From Amphiura filiformis (lineage: Eukaryota; Echinodermata; Ophiuroidea; Amphilepidida; Amphiuridae), in assembly GCF_039555335.1 (NCBI RefSeq), contig NW_027305500.1, positions 1 through 64,000 on the forward strand: a stretch of 64,000 nucleotides of DNA, in the 5' to 3' direction. Numbering within the stretch: the first letter of the stretch is position 1; each line of letters opens with the position of its first letter. The position numbers were made by a program, and so were the translations under genes. Below the pieces are notes generated by a model. The model did not search any database, was not told the origin of the DNA, and saw nothing but the letters and a program-made list of their open reading frames with translations. Below, one piece after another: positions 47,720 through 59,819 of the stretch.

Positions 47720-49393
47720 CAGGGTGTCCCAGAAAAATTACCGAGTGAATAGAATTGAACGCAAGTCGAGAACTAGACATCAAAATTCAAATATTTAAAA
47801 TGTAGCGCATAGCCTATTTCATTGTGCATCAAATATGAAAATTTTATTTGATTAGGTCGAATGGTTGCGAAGAAATTATGCATGCATCTATGCAGTTCAT
47901 TCCAAGTTTGATCAACTGGCGCTTTTTTCATACTCGCTCACCGCTTCCTAAAGTTTGTGTATCTCATTAAATTTAGTCCACATTATCTATTGTATAATCC
48001 GACAGTGTTATATTATTCATGCTTTAACTGAAGATGAATAACAGTTTGTCCGAGATAACGTTGATTTCTGTAATTGGAAGCTTTCCAACTTTAATTCTTT
48101 ATGTTGTGCAAATATGTTATATTTTAACTTTCCAAAGAATATTTGAGCCAAAAATGACAATGAACAAGTGCTTACAGCTTCACGTGCGATTTTTGATACC
48201 ATGCAACATTAATGTTGAAGTTTTAAAAGATTAAAACTTTGCATTACAATTTCTTGGAAATATTCCAAAAACAATAATGTGTGTGAGAATTTTTTAAAGC
48301 CAGATGGAATTCTGTATGCAACACTTATATCAACATTAACGAAAAAAGATATTTACAAGTACCGAGCATCATATCTTACATGCAAGCTATCATTTTCAAT
48401 ATCGTGCAGGTTTTCAAAGTTGAACAAAATCTAATTAAATTATTTTGCAAGAAACAGATTATTAAAAATAGCGAAAAGGATTTTACGGTACAAAATATTT
48501 ATTTTATTTTATTTTACAAATTCGGCTAAAAATACATCAAAAAGCAAAGTAAAATTACGCAATACATACAAAAGTAAAAATAGACCCAATGGGCTAGCCC
48601 GGAAGAGTCAGAAGCATCAAGACACTGTCACCAAAAGGTGAGACTCCTCCAACCCATTGGAGCAATTACATAAAAAGATATACTATTGCACTGTTTAAAC
48701 ACATTGTGTGTACATCCACATCACAAGGATGCACCCGCCAGCCACCACACGTGTCTCCCCCACCCACCAGCCAGGAACAACAACCAGACCCATGCCACGT
48801 GGAGGCCACTCCAAATCATCCCCAAGCCACATTGCCTACATGAAGGAATACAGAAAACATTCCCAAACCAGGCAACCCGGGGACAACCCCAGGCGACCGG
48901 GACCCAGGACGAGTCCGGCATCCACCCAAGGCTAACAAATGAAAAGAGACACATGCAGCAGCCGACAATCCCACCCTCCCGATATGGATGTACACATTAA
49001 TACATTATTACAAATGGAAATCTGCTCAGTGACCCCTACCTATCAGACACATGGATTTACCCCCCCCCCTCCTCCCCGGCCCACCTGAACCCAACCAACC
49101 CACCCAGCAACACCCCACTCCCACTCACCAGACGAACACAGGCCATGAAGTTAACCACTAGTGCGCATTGTGTTGAATGATCTTTCTTTCAAACTTGGAA
49201 TGAAGTGAATTGACGCATGCATTATGTAATCGCTCATTTCTTCGCAATCAGTCAACCGATTCAAGTAAAATTAACGTATAAGATGCAGAATAAGATGGGC
49301 TACACGCTGATTCTTAGAGTTTTGGATTTTGATGTCTATTTCTCGACTTACGTCCAAATTCATTCGCCCGGTATTTTTTTCTGGGACACCTTG
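47720..49393. mobile_element. Mariner/Tc1-like non-autonomous element with long TIRs
   Basis: Ends CAGGGTGTCCCAGAAAAA and the near-complement TTTTTTTCTGGGACACC are flanked by TA. The inverted arms are about 200 bases (TTCAAACTTGGAATGAAGT versus its complement near 47905-47930). A C-rich stretch at 48500-49150 looks like a separate insert. No DD(D/E) transposase frame is recognisable. Confidence 0.75.
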
Positions 49394-49450
49394 TATATTA
49401 TATATTTATTTGTATGGCGCAGTTGTATACAGGTTACTGTATATTGGTTA

Positions 49451-51890
49451 CTATATGGTCGAATCCAACCAAAAGTGTCCACGGGCCAAAAATAAAACTC
49501 CGAAATAGAAATGTCTCCACAATTTTTTCCTTTTGCCCATTGATTGATGACATATTGGCCTTATAGGAACCAAAAGTGCCATTACTAATCTTGAAAAATA
49601 AATCCAGGACGTGTGATAGTAAATGTGATATCAAAGCCCAATGTTACCTACGAATACCACTAGGATGCTTTCACTATCGCAATACTAATCAACCTAAAAC
49701 AAACGGAATATTCCCATTAACGCTTTTTTCGTGTAATGTAGACCACAGGGTGTCAGGAAAATGCTAACTCAACCAGAAAATATTTGTTTTTATTTTTATA
49801 ACGCGATCAATATGATCTTAGTCAATTTATGCTAGTCTATTTTTGAAAATGAAGTTTAGGTCAGTTTCTGTATTTTATTTATCAAATAAGTATGAATCAA
49901 TTTACACATTGTTTAATAACGAGTATGATATATGTTTTCAAGAATATTAGGAATTATACGCATACACCTAACGCTTTATACAATGAAAAGGTGAAGAAAC
50001 CCGGGTATTCGTAGGTAACATGAGCGATTTAACAATATCTATATTGAGTTTATAGGTTTAAATTTTGCTATTATGGTAATGAATTAATAAAATGGTAGTT
50101 TTAGATCCCTTTCAGATGGTACGTCCAAATGAATAAATGCTATTACCTTAGATCAAAAATTTTTTGATGCTTTTAGCAAGATTTTGACCACTTCATTTTG
50201 ATATACAAGTAGTTAATCAGCAATTTTACATAATAAATAATTATTGAATGAATCCGTATATGGGTAATAATAGTGTCCTGGGGTACCGCTTAAAGTTTTT
50301 GACAATTAATTTCCATTGGTAGGGACACTTCATTACACATGTCATGTATTATGCTGTATTCGTAAGTAACATTTCAGTATTTGTAGGTAAGAATTAGACA
50401 TTTGGTGGATATCGCAATCAAAACTTCATTTTATAAAGCACTTTGAATGTATTATTTTTTTTATGTGCGTTTATTGATACTTTAGACTCTATCATGTATT
50501 AATAATGTCGGTTCACAACGGTTGAAAGAGGATTGTAGTTAGAAACAAAGGCACTAAAGTGACTTTAATTTGCTTAATTGCACACACATCGCTTAAAACC
50601 GTTATTGCAGACTTTTGAAGTCCATCTTGGAGTCAGTTACGTCTTGAGGCCTTTCGTTTGAGGGCAACTACAATTAGCTTTATACCAGGGTCCATCAATG
50701 TGTTGTCTAGATCATGAGACAATGAGAACAGTCGTTTTTTCCATGGTATTCGTAGGTAACCTTAGCGAAAACGTCAAAAGTTACCTTCGAATAAATCAAT
50801 TTGGACACAAATTACTAAGAAACCAGAAGGTCGGTAAACATTTAAAATGAAGCACACATGACAGTTGACAAATCCAAGTATTTATCCCTTCTAATCTTCT
50901 TTGAATCAGATTTTTCTTTCAAATGAGCAGACCATCGTCTATTTCAGTACATATTTTTCACCAATTAAGCCGTATTCAGTTTTGCATGGTGGGCATGTAT
51001 GTGAATTCGCAACTTTTATTGACATATGATTTGATAGCAAACATACAGGCCTTCGTTATGTACCAATATGGGCATTGGCATGAATGGCGGTGTTTCACAA
51101 TACTGTCATGATGTCAAAGTTTATTCGTAGGTAACATTCGGTTACCGAAATTTACCTACGAATACTTGCTTTTATTGTTGACATCTCAGAAATATTTAAA
51201 CGCTGGTTATTGAAACTTGGTAGAAATAAAGAGTGTATTATTCTGCACCTATTGCTTAACTATTGTTTACTATTCTCTCACTTTGTGGAAATGGCACAGC
51301 TTTTAACATGTATTCGGAGGTAATGCATATTTTTTACCAAACCTACCTTTGTGCCATTTAGAATTTCTGGCAGCTAAACACAATAATAAAGATGTCCGAA
51401 TGCAATGCAGTTCAGTAATGAAAATATCAAAGCTTGTATCAAATGCGCATTTAGTAGTGATTTCCATTATTTAAAGATATATCTAGTGCTATGAAAAATT
51501 GTATTCGTAGGTAATGTAAAAAAATACCACTCAAAAAATGATCACAAAAAATTCATAATTATGTACAAATATGTGAAAAATTGAACAGGCAATCTTTGAA
51601 TACACGTCTTTCAGGAAATCAATTTAGATTCAATCCAATGACTTCTTTTCATAACTGATTTAGATGTTTTTAAAAATACTTTAAGAAATAATTTGAAAAA
51701 ATGGGTAAAAATAGCATGTTTTGGGGTCTCTGTGTCTAAGTTTTTCACAGAAGGGGGTCTTATTATATATGGCGCGAAGCGTTTGATCAAGGCGTATAAT
51801 CACAATATAAAAATGAATGCCAATTAATCAATACTTTTAAGTTATGGCCCTGAACATGTCGTGTACACTTTTCATTGGATTCGACCATAT
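49451..51890. mobile_element. 2.4-kb element with TIRs and ten scattered GTATTCGTAGGTAAC-like motifs
   Basis: Inverted ends ATATGGTCGAATCCAACCAA and the complement near 51870-51890 lie inside a direct repeat containing ATTGGTTA on both sides. Ten copies of a roughly 15-base motif occur on both strands (49643, 50005, 50356, 50378, 50746, 50780, 51121, 51151, 51310, 51501). The interior has no convincing protein. The motif array could be transposase-binding sites. Confidence 0.65.
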
Positions 51891-52313
51891 ATTGGTTATA
51901 GATGGTACAACTCCACAACTTCAAAAATACGCACTCACACAACAAAAATCCTAACATTCCCAGCAACCAACTCCACACAACTCAACCCTATAAAATACCT
52001 TCAACTATAAACTACAAACCAGCAAACATGAAACAATCCGACAAGGCTACGAAATACACGATATCGTGGTACCGGCATTCCCAGAAAAAAAATCAGAGTC
52101 GCAGAAAAAAATCAAGACGGGAAAAATATTTTAAAACATCCTAAATCTTTAATACCATTTTCCTGCAGCTCTGAAAATATTCTGTGAACACTACCACTCG
52201 TAAAATATTTTTGAGACGAACGTTATGTAAGCCAAGCCTTTGCATCGGTGCTTGAGATTGGAATTTCAATTTCCTTTCTCACGAAGTAAGGGCTTAAGCA
52301 GTATTCAGACTTT

Positions 52314-52566
52314 TTATTGTACATACAATATTGTATGCAACATATCTACGTTGTTTAATCTATTGCCATTCTATTTCCAGTAATGTTTAAGTTCTAACGA
52401 ATATTTGATGACGTAAAATCGATAATATATTTCTACTAGATATTACATGTAACATATTATCGATTTTTCGTCATCAAACATTCGTTAGAACTTAAACATT
52501 ACTGGAAATAGAATAAATAATTAAATAACGTAGATATGTTGCATACAATATTGTACGTACAATACT
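52314..52566. repeat. Long near-perfect foldback
   Basis: Arms of about 110 bases (for example CAACATATCTACGTT, TTCCAGTAATGTTTAAGTTC and their complements) surround a short A/T-rich loop at about 52430-52455. There are few mismatches. The outer word ACAATATTGTATGCAACATA is itself partly palindromic. Confidence 0.85.
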
Positions 52567-52569
52567 CGG

Positions 52570-54205
52570 AGTCTGTGGAGCGCTTTAGAGTAAAATTTGG
52601 GAGTGGTCTTCTCCTCTTCCTCCTTTTCCTTGCTATTTTCTTCCATTTCTTGCTTTGTTTTTCAAAGCTATCTGGGCCAGCATGTATCTTTATTAGCCTG
52701 TATTGGCTATCCAGGCTTGTGCATTTATTGTATGAGCCTGGAACGGTCCATGGATTTCCCATGGCTTAGAATGTGTCCCTCACGGACCAACATCTGTAAA
52801 CAAACAAAACAAATAAACAAATAAACAGATGCCGTGTGTTGATTTTAATTTTGTATGACTCGATCCCCTGTAGTCTCTAACGCTGCTGCGTCAACATTAG
52901 ACTGGCCCCCAGTCTCGGTTCGGTTCCATCTCTGGATAATGTAACAATAAATAATTACGTAATGCCCTATGAAAAAAATGCCAACTCCCCCCTTATTTTC
53001 TTCAATGCCAAAAACCCATTCCTCTTCATCCACAAATCGACGCCACTAATTACACCCACCACAGTCAACCATGCAGCAATATAGAAATATACTCGTATTA
53101 TAAGTGAACGCGAAAGTCCATTGAGCGCTGATTCCGAGACTGGTCCAATCTGTTAGAGATCTCACTTCCAAATATTCGTTCAACGAAGCACGGTGATTCC
53201 GATGTCAATTACGAAAGCCCCGCCCCAGTTTCAATTCAAATATGGTAGCACAAAGCTATGCCGCGGGATGTGACGCAAGATCGGATAGGACACTTGTCAA
53301 CAACTGAGAGGTATTGAGCTCAAGTGGCACGCGTCTGATAGACCCATGGTACGCGCAATAATAAAAGGCAACCACTCGACTCGGACTTAGGCCTATTGTC
53401 CATATTGCGTATATTATCGCGTGCGGTTTGCAAATGTTTGCACATTATTTAGCTAGGGAAGCCTTTTCAAATATCCCCGCGCTGCCAAGCTGCGTTGATT
53501 GGTCGGATACAATATCGTTGTTTAGTCGCTTACACAAACGTTAATGTAGTGAAAACATGGACGTGGTATATAGAAAGATTGCGTGACTCCAAATCCGTAA
53601 AAGTGAACTCCCAGCATTTTGTGGGAACTGGAAGTCAAATTGCTTACAGACTGGGAGGGTCCATGTATTGGGTTGATTTTTAATGCTATGTAATCTACAT
53701 TACCAGTCGTTCTCCATGGACCCGAGGGAGGGTCTACGTCAACATGAACTCCAGACCAGACGATCATACACACCGCTGCTGGGATCCCAGAAAGTAACAT
53801 GCGTTAGAGCCTAACTGTTGTACCTGAGTATGTGCGTGCGAGTCTACGGGCAGGCTGCTGGGATTCCCCAGAAAAGCAGGTTTTCATTGGCTGTCGGGGG
53901 TATTCCCTGTGGTAGAAATAGTAGTCTTTCATCGAATTTTCTCAATACGTCACTTCGTTCCATTCATATTCTATCGATTTCATCACCGAATGTCACCCAG
54001 TTTTAGCACTAAAATATTCGTCGTAGATATAAAATCATGTTAAAGCCGTATTATTTAAATGTCCATTAAAATGTTGATTTTTGAACGCATATAAAATCAG
54101 CAGAAATTACTTAATACAGCGAGCCACAGGGCAAGCAGAGATAGTATTTTCAACAGATTTTTACCCCGGACCTTTACACGATCGCTTAGAGGAGATTTGA
54201 GGAGA
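52570..54205. other. Spacer without a supported gene
   Basis: Reading frames here are short and resemble nothing known. A polypyrimidine stretch is at 52610-52660. No splice-linked exons could be assembled. Confidence 0.4.
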
Positions 54206-54211
54206 TTTTAA

Positions 54212-54546
54212 AGGGCATTTCGTGATCCACAGCCTCATCCCCCACTTTTCCCAAAAAAGTTGAGATTTTTACACCACTGGATACCTCTGGCTACATAATG
54301 TTTATGTACTAAATATTTCTTGCAGATTAATTCGTTTAGCAAAAATATCGCCAAATTTGAATTTCGTTCTGGTGCACCAGAACGAAATTACAACACATTT
54401 TCTATGGAGCGGTGTAATACTCATAATCATGCATAACTCGCAAACGCAAAATCAGAATCAACTGAAATTTTGGAAATAAGCTTTTTTCGTGGATATCTAC
54501 TGAAAAATGTCATAAAAAGAGGATGCTAGGATCACGAAATCCTCCT
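54212..54546. mobile_element. TTAA-flanked MITE
   Basis: Ends AGGGCATTTCGTGATCC and GGATCACGAAATCCTCCT are bounded by TTAA at 54208-54211 and 54547-54550. The interior has an ATTTCGTTCTGGTGCACCAGAACGAAAT palindrome at about 54362-54389. Confidence 0.75.
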
Positions 54547-54973
54547 TTAAGTTATAAAAGGTGTAATTGTTCAGGGTTGTATTACTTTTCATAAAACATC
54601 GCAATGAAAATATTGCTTTAAGAAGTTTTTTCTTGTTGAATGTTGATATAAATGCAGGCCTAACATAAACAAATATCATTAATGAGTTAAAAACTGGTGT
54701 TGAATGATTAACAGCTCTCATGCGGGCAATCCCAGAAATTGATGACGGAGGGGACGAGATCCCGAGAGTCAAGAACAAAAAATAATAAATGACTGTATGT
54801 GGTCTTAGATCACAGTTCTTCTAAAAAATACCCACAAATCTGACAAATAAGGTCTTGTACTCCCGTTTTTTTAAATATTGTTTTTCATATTTTAATTTTC
54901 ATGTTGGTATAAAATTTGTAAAATTTTTTACCTGATTGTAATTCGTACAGCACAGCTTTGATATATTTAAAAC

Positions 54974-55763
54974 ATACTGCAGTTACTGTCCGTTTTCCTA
55001 TACACAATACACAGTGCTCTTTCTCATTGACGCGTGACCTCTACAAATAGCCCTACGTTAAAAGTATGGGGGTATGACTAGTTAACGTCGCTGTGTGAAA
55101 AATAACCGGCCAATATTAAAAGTACACTTCTAAAGTTCTAGCAAATATAGTTTTTAACATGTCCTAAATTTTTAGCTAATTTAGATGTTTGGAAATATTC
55201 GTACTTTGGTGTTTTAGTTAATGTTATAGGTAATAGTACATTGCCTAGTTAACGTCGCTGTGTGAAAAATAACCGGCCAATATTAAAAGTACTCTTCTAA
55301 AATTCTAGACAATATAGTTTTGTAACATGTCCTAAATTTTTAGCTAATTTAGGTGTTTGGAGAGGGTCGCACTTTTGTGCTTTAGGAAGGATATGTAAAC
55401 GACAGATAACACCAAAAATATGAAGAAATTATTTCCAAACCGTGTTAAGTCAACAATCATTATGTTGCTCATTTTCAAGAATGCTGGTTTACAAAAAGCA
55501 GGCCATTGTCTCATTTCGTGAACAAAGGTACACATACCATTGTTTCCTTTCGTTTCCTTTATAATCGGTTACCCAACTGAAGCTATAATACCAGCTTTAT
55601 TGCGATATCGCACATGAAAACAGACACATGTGCACAACCAGAGAAGATCCGATTTAATCAGTTGAGCTGTTTCAATGAGTGTTATCTTGGTTTAATAGCT
55701 TTTAATGGGGTTTAAGTCCTGCAAAGGTCGAGATGAATTCTACTGTAGACATGACTGCATCAT
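54974..55763. repeat. 0.8-kb repeat block, copy 2
   Basis: Direct repeat of 43554-44349, about 11.4 kb away. Similarity stops near the GACTGCATCATG word in both. Termini are not obviously inverted and no target duplication was found. Confidence 0.8.
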
Positions 55764-55769
55764 GACAAG

Positions 55770-57730
55770 CCTCACAAATCATATAACTTGTATGTTTTCC
55801 GAAAGAATCGACCAATTCTACAATCCATGGTATGGCATCACGAGTCGTGCGTCAGTATTAAGTGTGTGTGACGTGCCTGGACCCCCGCTGCAGCGCGCTG
55901 AAGGCTTCGCTCCTGGACACCACCTGTAGTCATACGCTCGCAGAAAATATTCCAAACAGCAGTTTACGTTCCCAGAAAGGAAAATATTTTTAGCTACCCT
56001 GGGCGGGGGCACTCCAATAGTTAAGTGACATGCACATGATTTGCGGTCGCAACTTTTAACATGAGGGTCTGGGGGAATTGGGGGAATATCCTGCAAATAA
56101 GTTCTTCGGGGGAAGATTCTCAATTTTAAAAATTTCCAGGTAACATAATTACTATGGATGAACAATATATTACGAGACACAATTAATAATATATAGAACG
56201 ACGTGAACGCAATTAGGCTCAGCACCTACGCTTGTTCTCCCTTGCGTATTTGCGACTGGCGCGTGTTTATGTGAATTTACTCGGGCGTAGTTTAGTTGGG
56301 ACTTTATTGACATGCGCAGTAACAAAAGCCAAATAATTTTCGCCTATTATAAGCCGAATGAACTTAAGCACCGTACTCTTTTCAAAGCCGATGCTAGTCA
56401 CATGTTCAGGTATGGTTCTCATGTTCACGGAGCAGCGGCTTAACGGTCCTCTCTCATGGTTCATTGACCATGGTAGACCTGAGATGTCGTCACGCCCATA
56501 GACTTTTGTGTCTGGTTTCACGCCGATGCCCACATCGCGTTACTGCGCATTTCACTGCTTTCTTGTGCGCAGTAAGGCGAACCACCAAATTACTCCACGT
56601 TTTATGCACCAGCGAAATGCGTTTAAGTTAGTCCAACGCTTATTTGAGCTTGTTGCTGCTTTATTTTATGTTAACGTATTGTCAGAAATCGCACGCTTGC
56701 AGCTCGTAGCTCGTTTGCTTCCAACAAGTGTCTACATAGAGAAATCTGAAAAATGTCCCAAATGTTTTATTTCAGAGATGAAGTTTTGGCGCGAATTTGA
56801 ACAACGTCCGGTTTCGAAAATTAACTTATTTTTAGGGTTAAATTTGCACTTTTTTCTTTGCGCCAAATAGCAAAAAAATAAAAAAATAAAAAAATAAAAT
56901 AGCGAGTCATCAATATTTGACATATAATATATAATATAATTATGATCAGCTTTAATTTGATACCAAGTTTTATATCTGAAGTACGTTTTATTTCAATGAT
57001 AAAACGCCATCGAAAATTGCGTATTTTTCTGTGTATTTCAACGGTGCGTTTAACGGTGGTGCACTCTCGTATGTTTGCTAAACGATGTTGCACATCTGGG
57101 TGACGTCAAATGACCATATCTCAGGTCTATCTACAAAGGCTTATGGGATTTACCGACAAGTGGAATTGATATATATCATGGGGAGAGCGGGAGTTTTAAT
57201 TTAACGCATAGATGCTTCCAATTTGATTCAGGCTTTTTTTCTTGAAGTCGCCAACGCTGGTATTAGAGTCCAACAAATCCCTACCATAAAAACATCTTTG
57301 AGTATTCAATAAGTGACATCTGTGATTCTTGTTATTCATTAGTCTGAGAGCACTGAAAACAATAATCATAGGTTAAATCACATAATTTATAGGGATGGAT
57401 TCGAAACTCATTCGCCCGGTTCTACCCGGTTAGACACGGTTTGTAATGTTCTAAATAATATGGAACGCGGTTCAACCGCCACTAACTGCCGGTCAACCGG
57501 CGGTTGAGTTTTGAAGCCACCCATAAACTTTAACCAGCTAACATGTTAGCCTAACAACACTATATACATTACAATGCACTAAAATGGGCAAAAAACGGGA
57601 AACCTTAAGAAGCCATGTCCACTGGGTAAAATGCCGAAATTAAACGAAATAAAGGCCATTTCCCCCACTCACACAAAATCACTACAATGATTTCCACAAA
57701 TATTTTAAAACTTTGGTTCGAGATCACCCC
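55770..57730. other. Spacer without a supported gene
   Basis: No homologous protein was recognised. A single arm of the GGTAAATCCCATAAGCCTTTG MITE family lies at 57115-57165. Minus-strand frames at 55818-56225 and plus-strand frames at 56508-56870 are open but show no conserved features. Confidence 0.4.
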
Positions 57731-57732
57731 CT

Positions 57733-59013
57733 ACTCATGTGTTTAATCCTGTCAGTGGACGAATTGCATCTACTGATGTGAATGTAGCAGATTCTCTCAC
57801 AATTGGAGAACAGATGGAAGCGGAATTCATTGCTAGTGAGTCTTCCAGGTGGATTCTACAATGCTATCGGGTGCCCGATCAAAACTATGTGCAAACTCAA
57901 AAAGAAAGCAAGAGCAAACAAGATCAAGCCCATGAGGTTAGAGACAATTTTCCTCCGGTTGATAATGGTTAGTCAACGGCGTCAGGTGGATCTTAGGTCT
58001 ATGTTCAACTATGAGCTCTGTGCTGTGCCTACATCCCCAATTGATGAATTCGGTTGCCTTCGCAAAAAACCCAAGTCAGATATTGTCAAACGTCTTGGTG
58101 TGATCGAGATCTCGCCCAAAAGTGATTTCGACACTGTCATCGTGGATGTATCACAGCTGTTGTACCATGTTGTGTGGCCTTATGGTGGAAGTACCTCAGA
58201 TTTGATTGCCTCCATGCAAGCTCGCATAGATCGCTATCCAGACAGAGCAAAGAAAACCCTTGTCTTCGACAAATACCAGGGCATCTCTGCCAAAGATCAT
58301 GAGAGGTTGCGTAGGGCTGGCGAGGCTGTCGTAGAGTATGAAATCGCTATTACTAGTAATCTACCAAAGAGAGAAGCTGTAATGAAGAGCACAAACAACA
58401 AGAATAAGTTGGGAGAGAATGTGATAATGGAGAGTCACAATGATGGAGAATATGAGCATGACGAGGCAGACATTACCATTGTGTCCTGTGTTCTTGATGC
58501 TGCCAACTCTGGACAGAACACAATAAGGATCCTCTGCGATGATACAGATGTATTGTCCTACTGGTCTACTGGATTTATTGGGCAAAGCTACAATGCAAGG
58601 TGCAAATGGAACGATGGGATGGAACAATCCTGAATATCAATGCCACATGTGCCACTCTGGGACCCAAGTCTCTCCAGCTGCTTGGAATGCATGCTCTTAG
58701 TGGTTGTGACACAACTTCATACCCATTCTGCAAAGGCAAGACAAGTGCGCTGAATACTTTACTTGCCGGGGATTCTGAGCTGATGGACGTTATCCGGTGT
58801 CACTGTAATGCACGAGAGAGAAAGTGCGGGGCCGAGGCGTGCAGCTGTCATAAGTAGCATCTCACATGTACCTTATTTTGCAACTATGATGAAGACGTGT
58901 GCTGCAATCCTTACACCAAAAGAATGACTGAAGACGCTACAAATGATGGAAATGATGAGGACGAGACTGAAGAAGAGAATGATGAGGACGAGGTATACAT
59001 GTATAACACCTAA
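57733..59013 (+). pseudogene. Broken copy of a repeat-associated PIN/FEN-like gene
   Basis: The reading runs FNPVSGRIASTDVNVAD, then after a frameshift near 57839 SLPGGFYNAIGCP, CKLKKKARAN, MFNYELCAVP, DTVIVDVSQLLYHVVWP, LVFDKYQGISAKDHER, DEADITIVSCVLDAANSG and ILCDDTDVLSYW. A second frameshift near 58590 leads to ERWDGTILNINATC, LLGMHALSGCDTTSY and a Cys-rich tail (RCHCNARERKCGAEACSC). That tail is cut by a TAG at 58855 and continues CTLFCNYDEDVCCNPYTKR to an acidic end. The acidic positions (IVDVSQ, FDKYQ, DEAD, DDTD) and the GCDT loop suggest a PIN/FEN-type nuclease fold; this is inference. From family memory a segment between LLAGD and the Cys tail is deleted. I recognise this type as multicopy in marine invertebrates. 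Confidence 0.65.
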
Positions 59014-59379
59014 TATATATCAAGTTACGGGGTAAGGGTTTTATTACACTATATAACAAATAGACAACTTCAATTTATGTGTTATGGACTATGGATTATT
59101 CTTAAAGCTGACAAATATTTAGGGAATTGATAGGATATTATTATGACTTTCTTTGTAATTTGGCCCGAAATTATGAAATAAAAGGGTAATGATAAGAGTT
59201 AGTCTAGAACGGATGCAGCTATTGAATTAAAGTGACGTTATACATGAAATAAGAGCAGAAGTCTGGTGGTTAACTAGATGTTACCCCACCAGGCGAAGTA
59301 TATGGAATAAATATTATTGAAAACAAAAATGGAAAATGTATTTCATGCTTTGGTTATTTACGAGAAATTTTGAATGCAA

Positions 59380-59730
59380 TCTGGCAGCCATCTTGGATTT
59401 GAGCTGATCTCGTCATCTTGGATTTGAGCTAATCCCATCCTTTGATGAAATTATTAACTCCAGAAATAGATTGCTCATATTAGAAAACCCACTAAATGGT
59501 GTATTGCACATTACTTTTGACCAAGGGGTTCAAAAGTTATATTTCCAAGCTGGAGGATGGCGGACATCTTAGATTTGCGCTGATCCCGACCTTTTAAGAG
59601 AATAGCATCTCCAAAAATGGATTCCTCGCACCAAAAAACCCTTGAAATTATATATTGCATTTTGGGCAAGGGGGCAAAGTTGTATTTTTCAAGATGGCCG
59701 ATGGCGGCCATATTTGATTTATGCAAATTA
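59380..59730 (+). repeat. Imperfect repeat with AAGATGGCxGCCAT words
   Basis: Successive units of about 170 bases carry CATCTTGGATTTGAGCTGATC-like, ATTGCATxTTGGxCAAGGGG and AAGATGGCCGATGGCGGCC words. Noncoding. Confidence 0.45.
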
Positions 59731-59819
59731 CGAGAGTTGCCCAAAGTTGCCAATTTGGCAACTAAGCTAAATTTGCTCAGGGACCCCTTGAGACCACAAA
59801 TCAAGAAAAAAACTTCATA

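Noticed and set aside
48686-49000. Proline/histidine-rich frame as a protein
   Set aside because: It reflects the C-rich composition of an insert inside a mariner-like element; frames on both strands are equally open.
43931-55535. Two similar 63-codon minus-strand frames (43931-44122 and 55344-55535) as conserved small genes
   Set aside because: Their similarity follows from the duplicated 0.8-kb repeat block; substitutions show no coding bias that I can see.
55818-56225. Minus-strand 135-codon frame as a gene
   Set aside because: No recognisable domain, odd composition, and no splice partners; likely chance frame in repeat-derived DNA.
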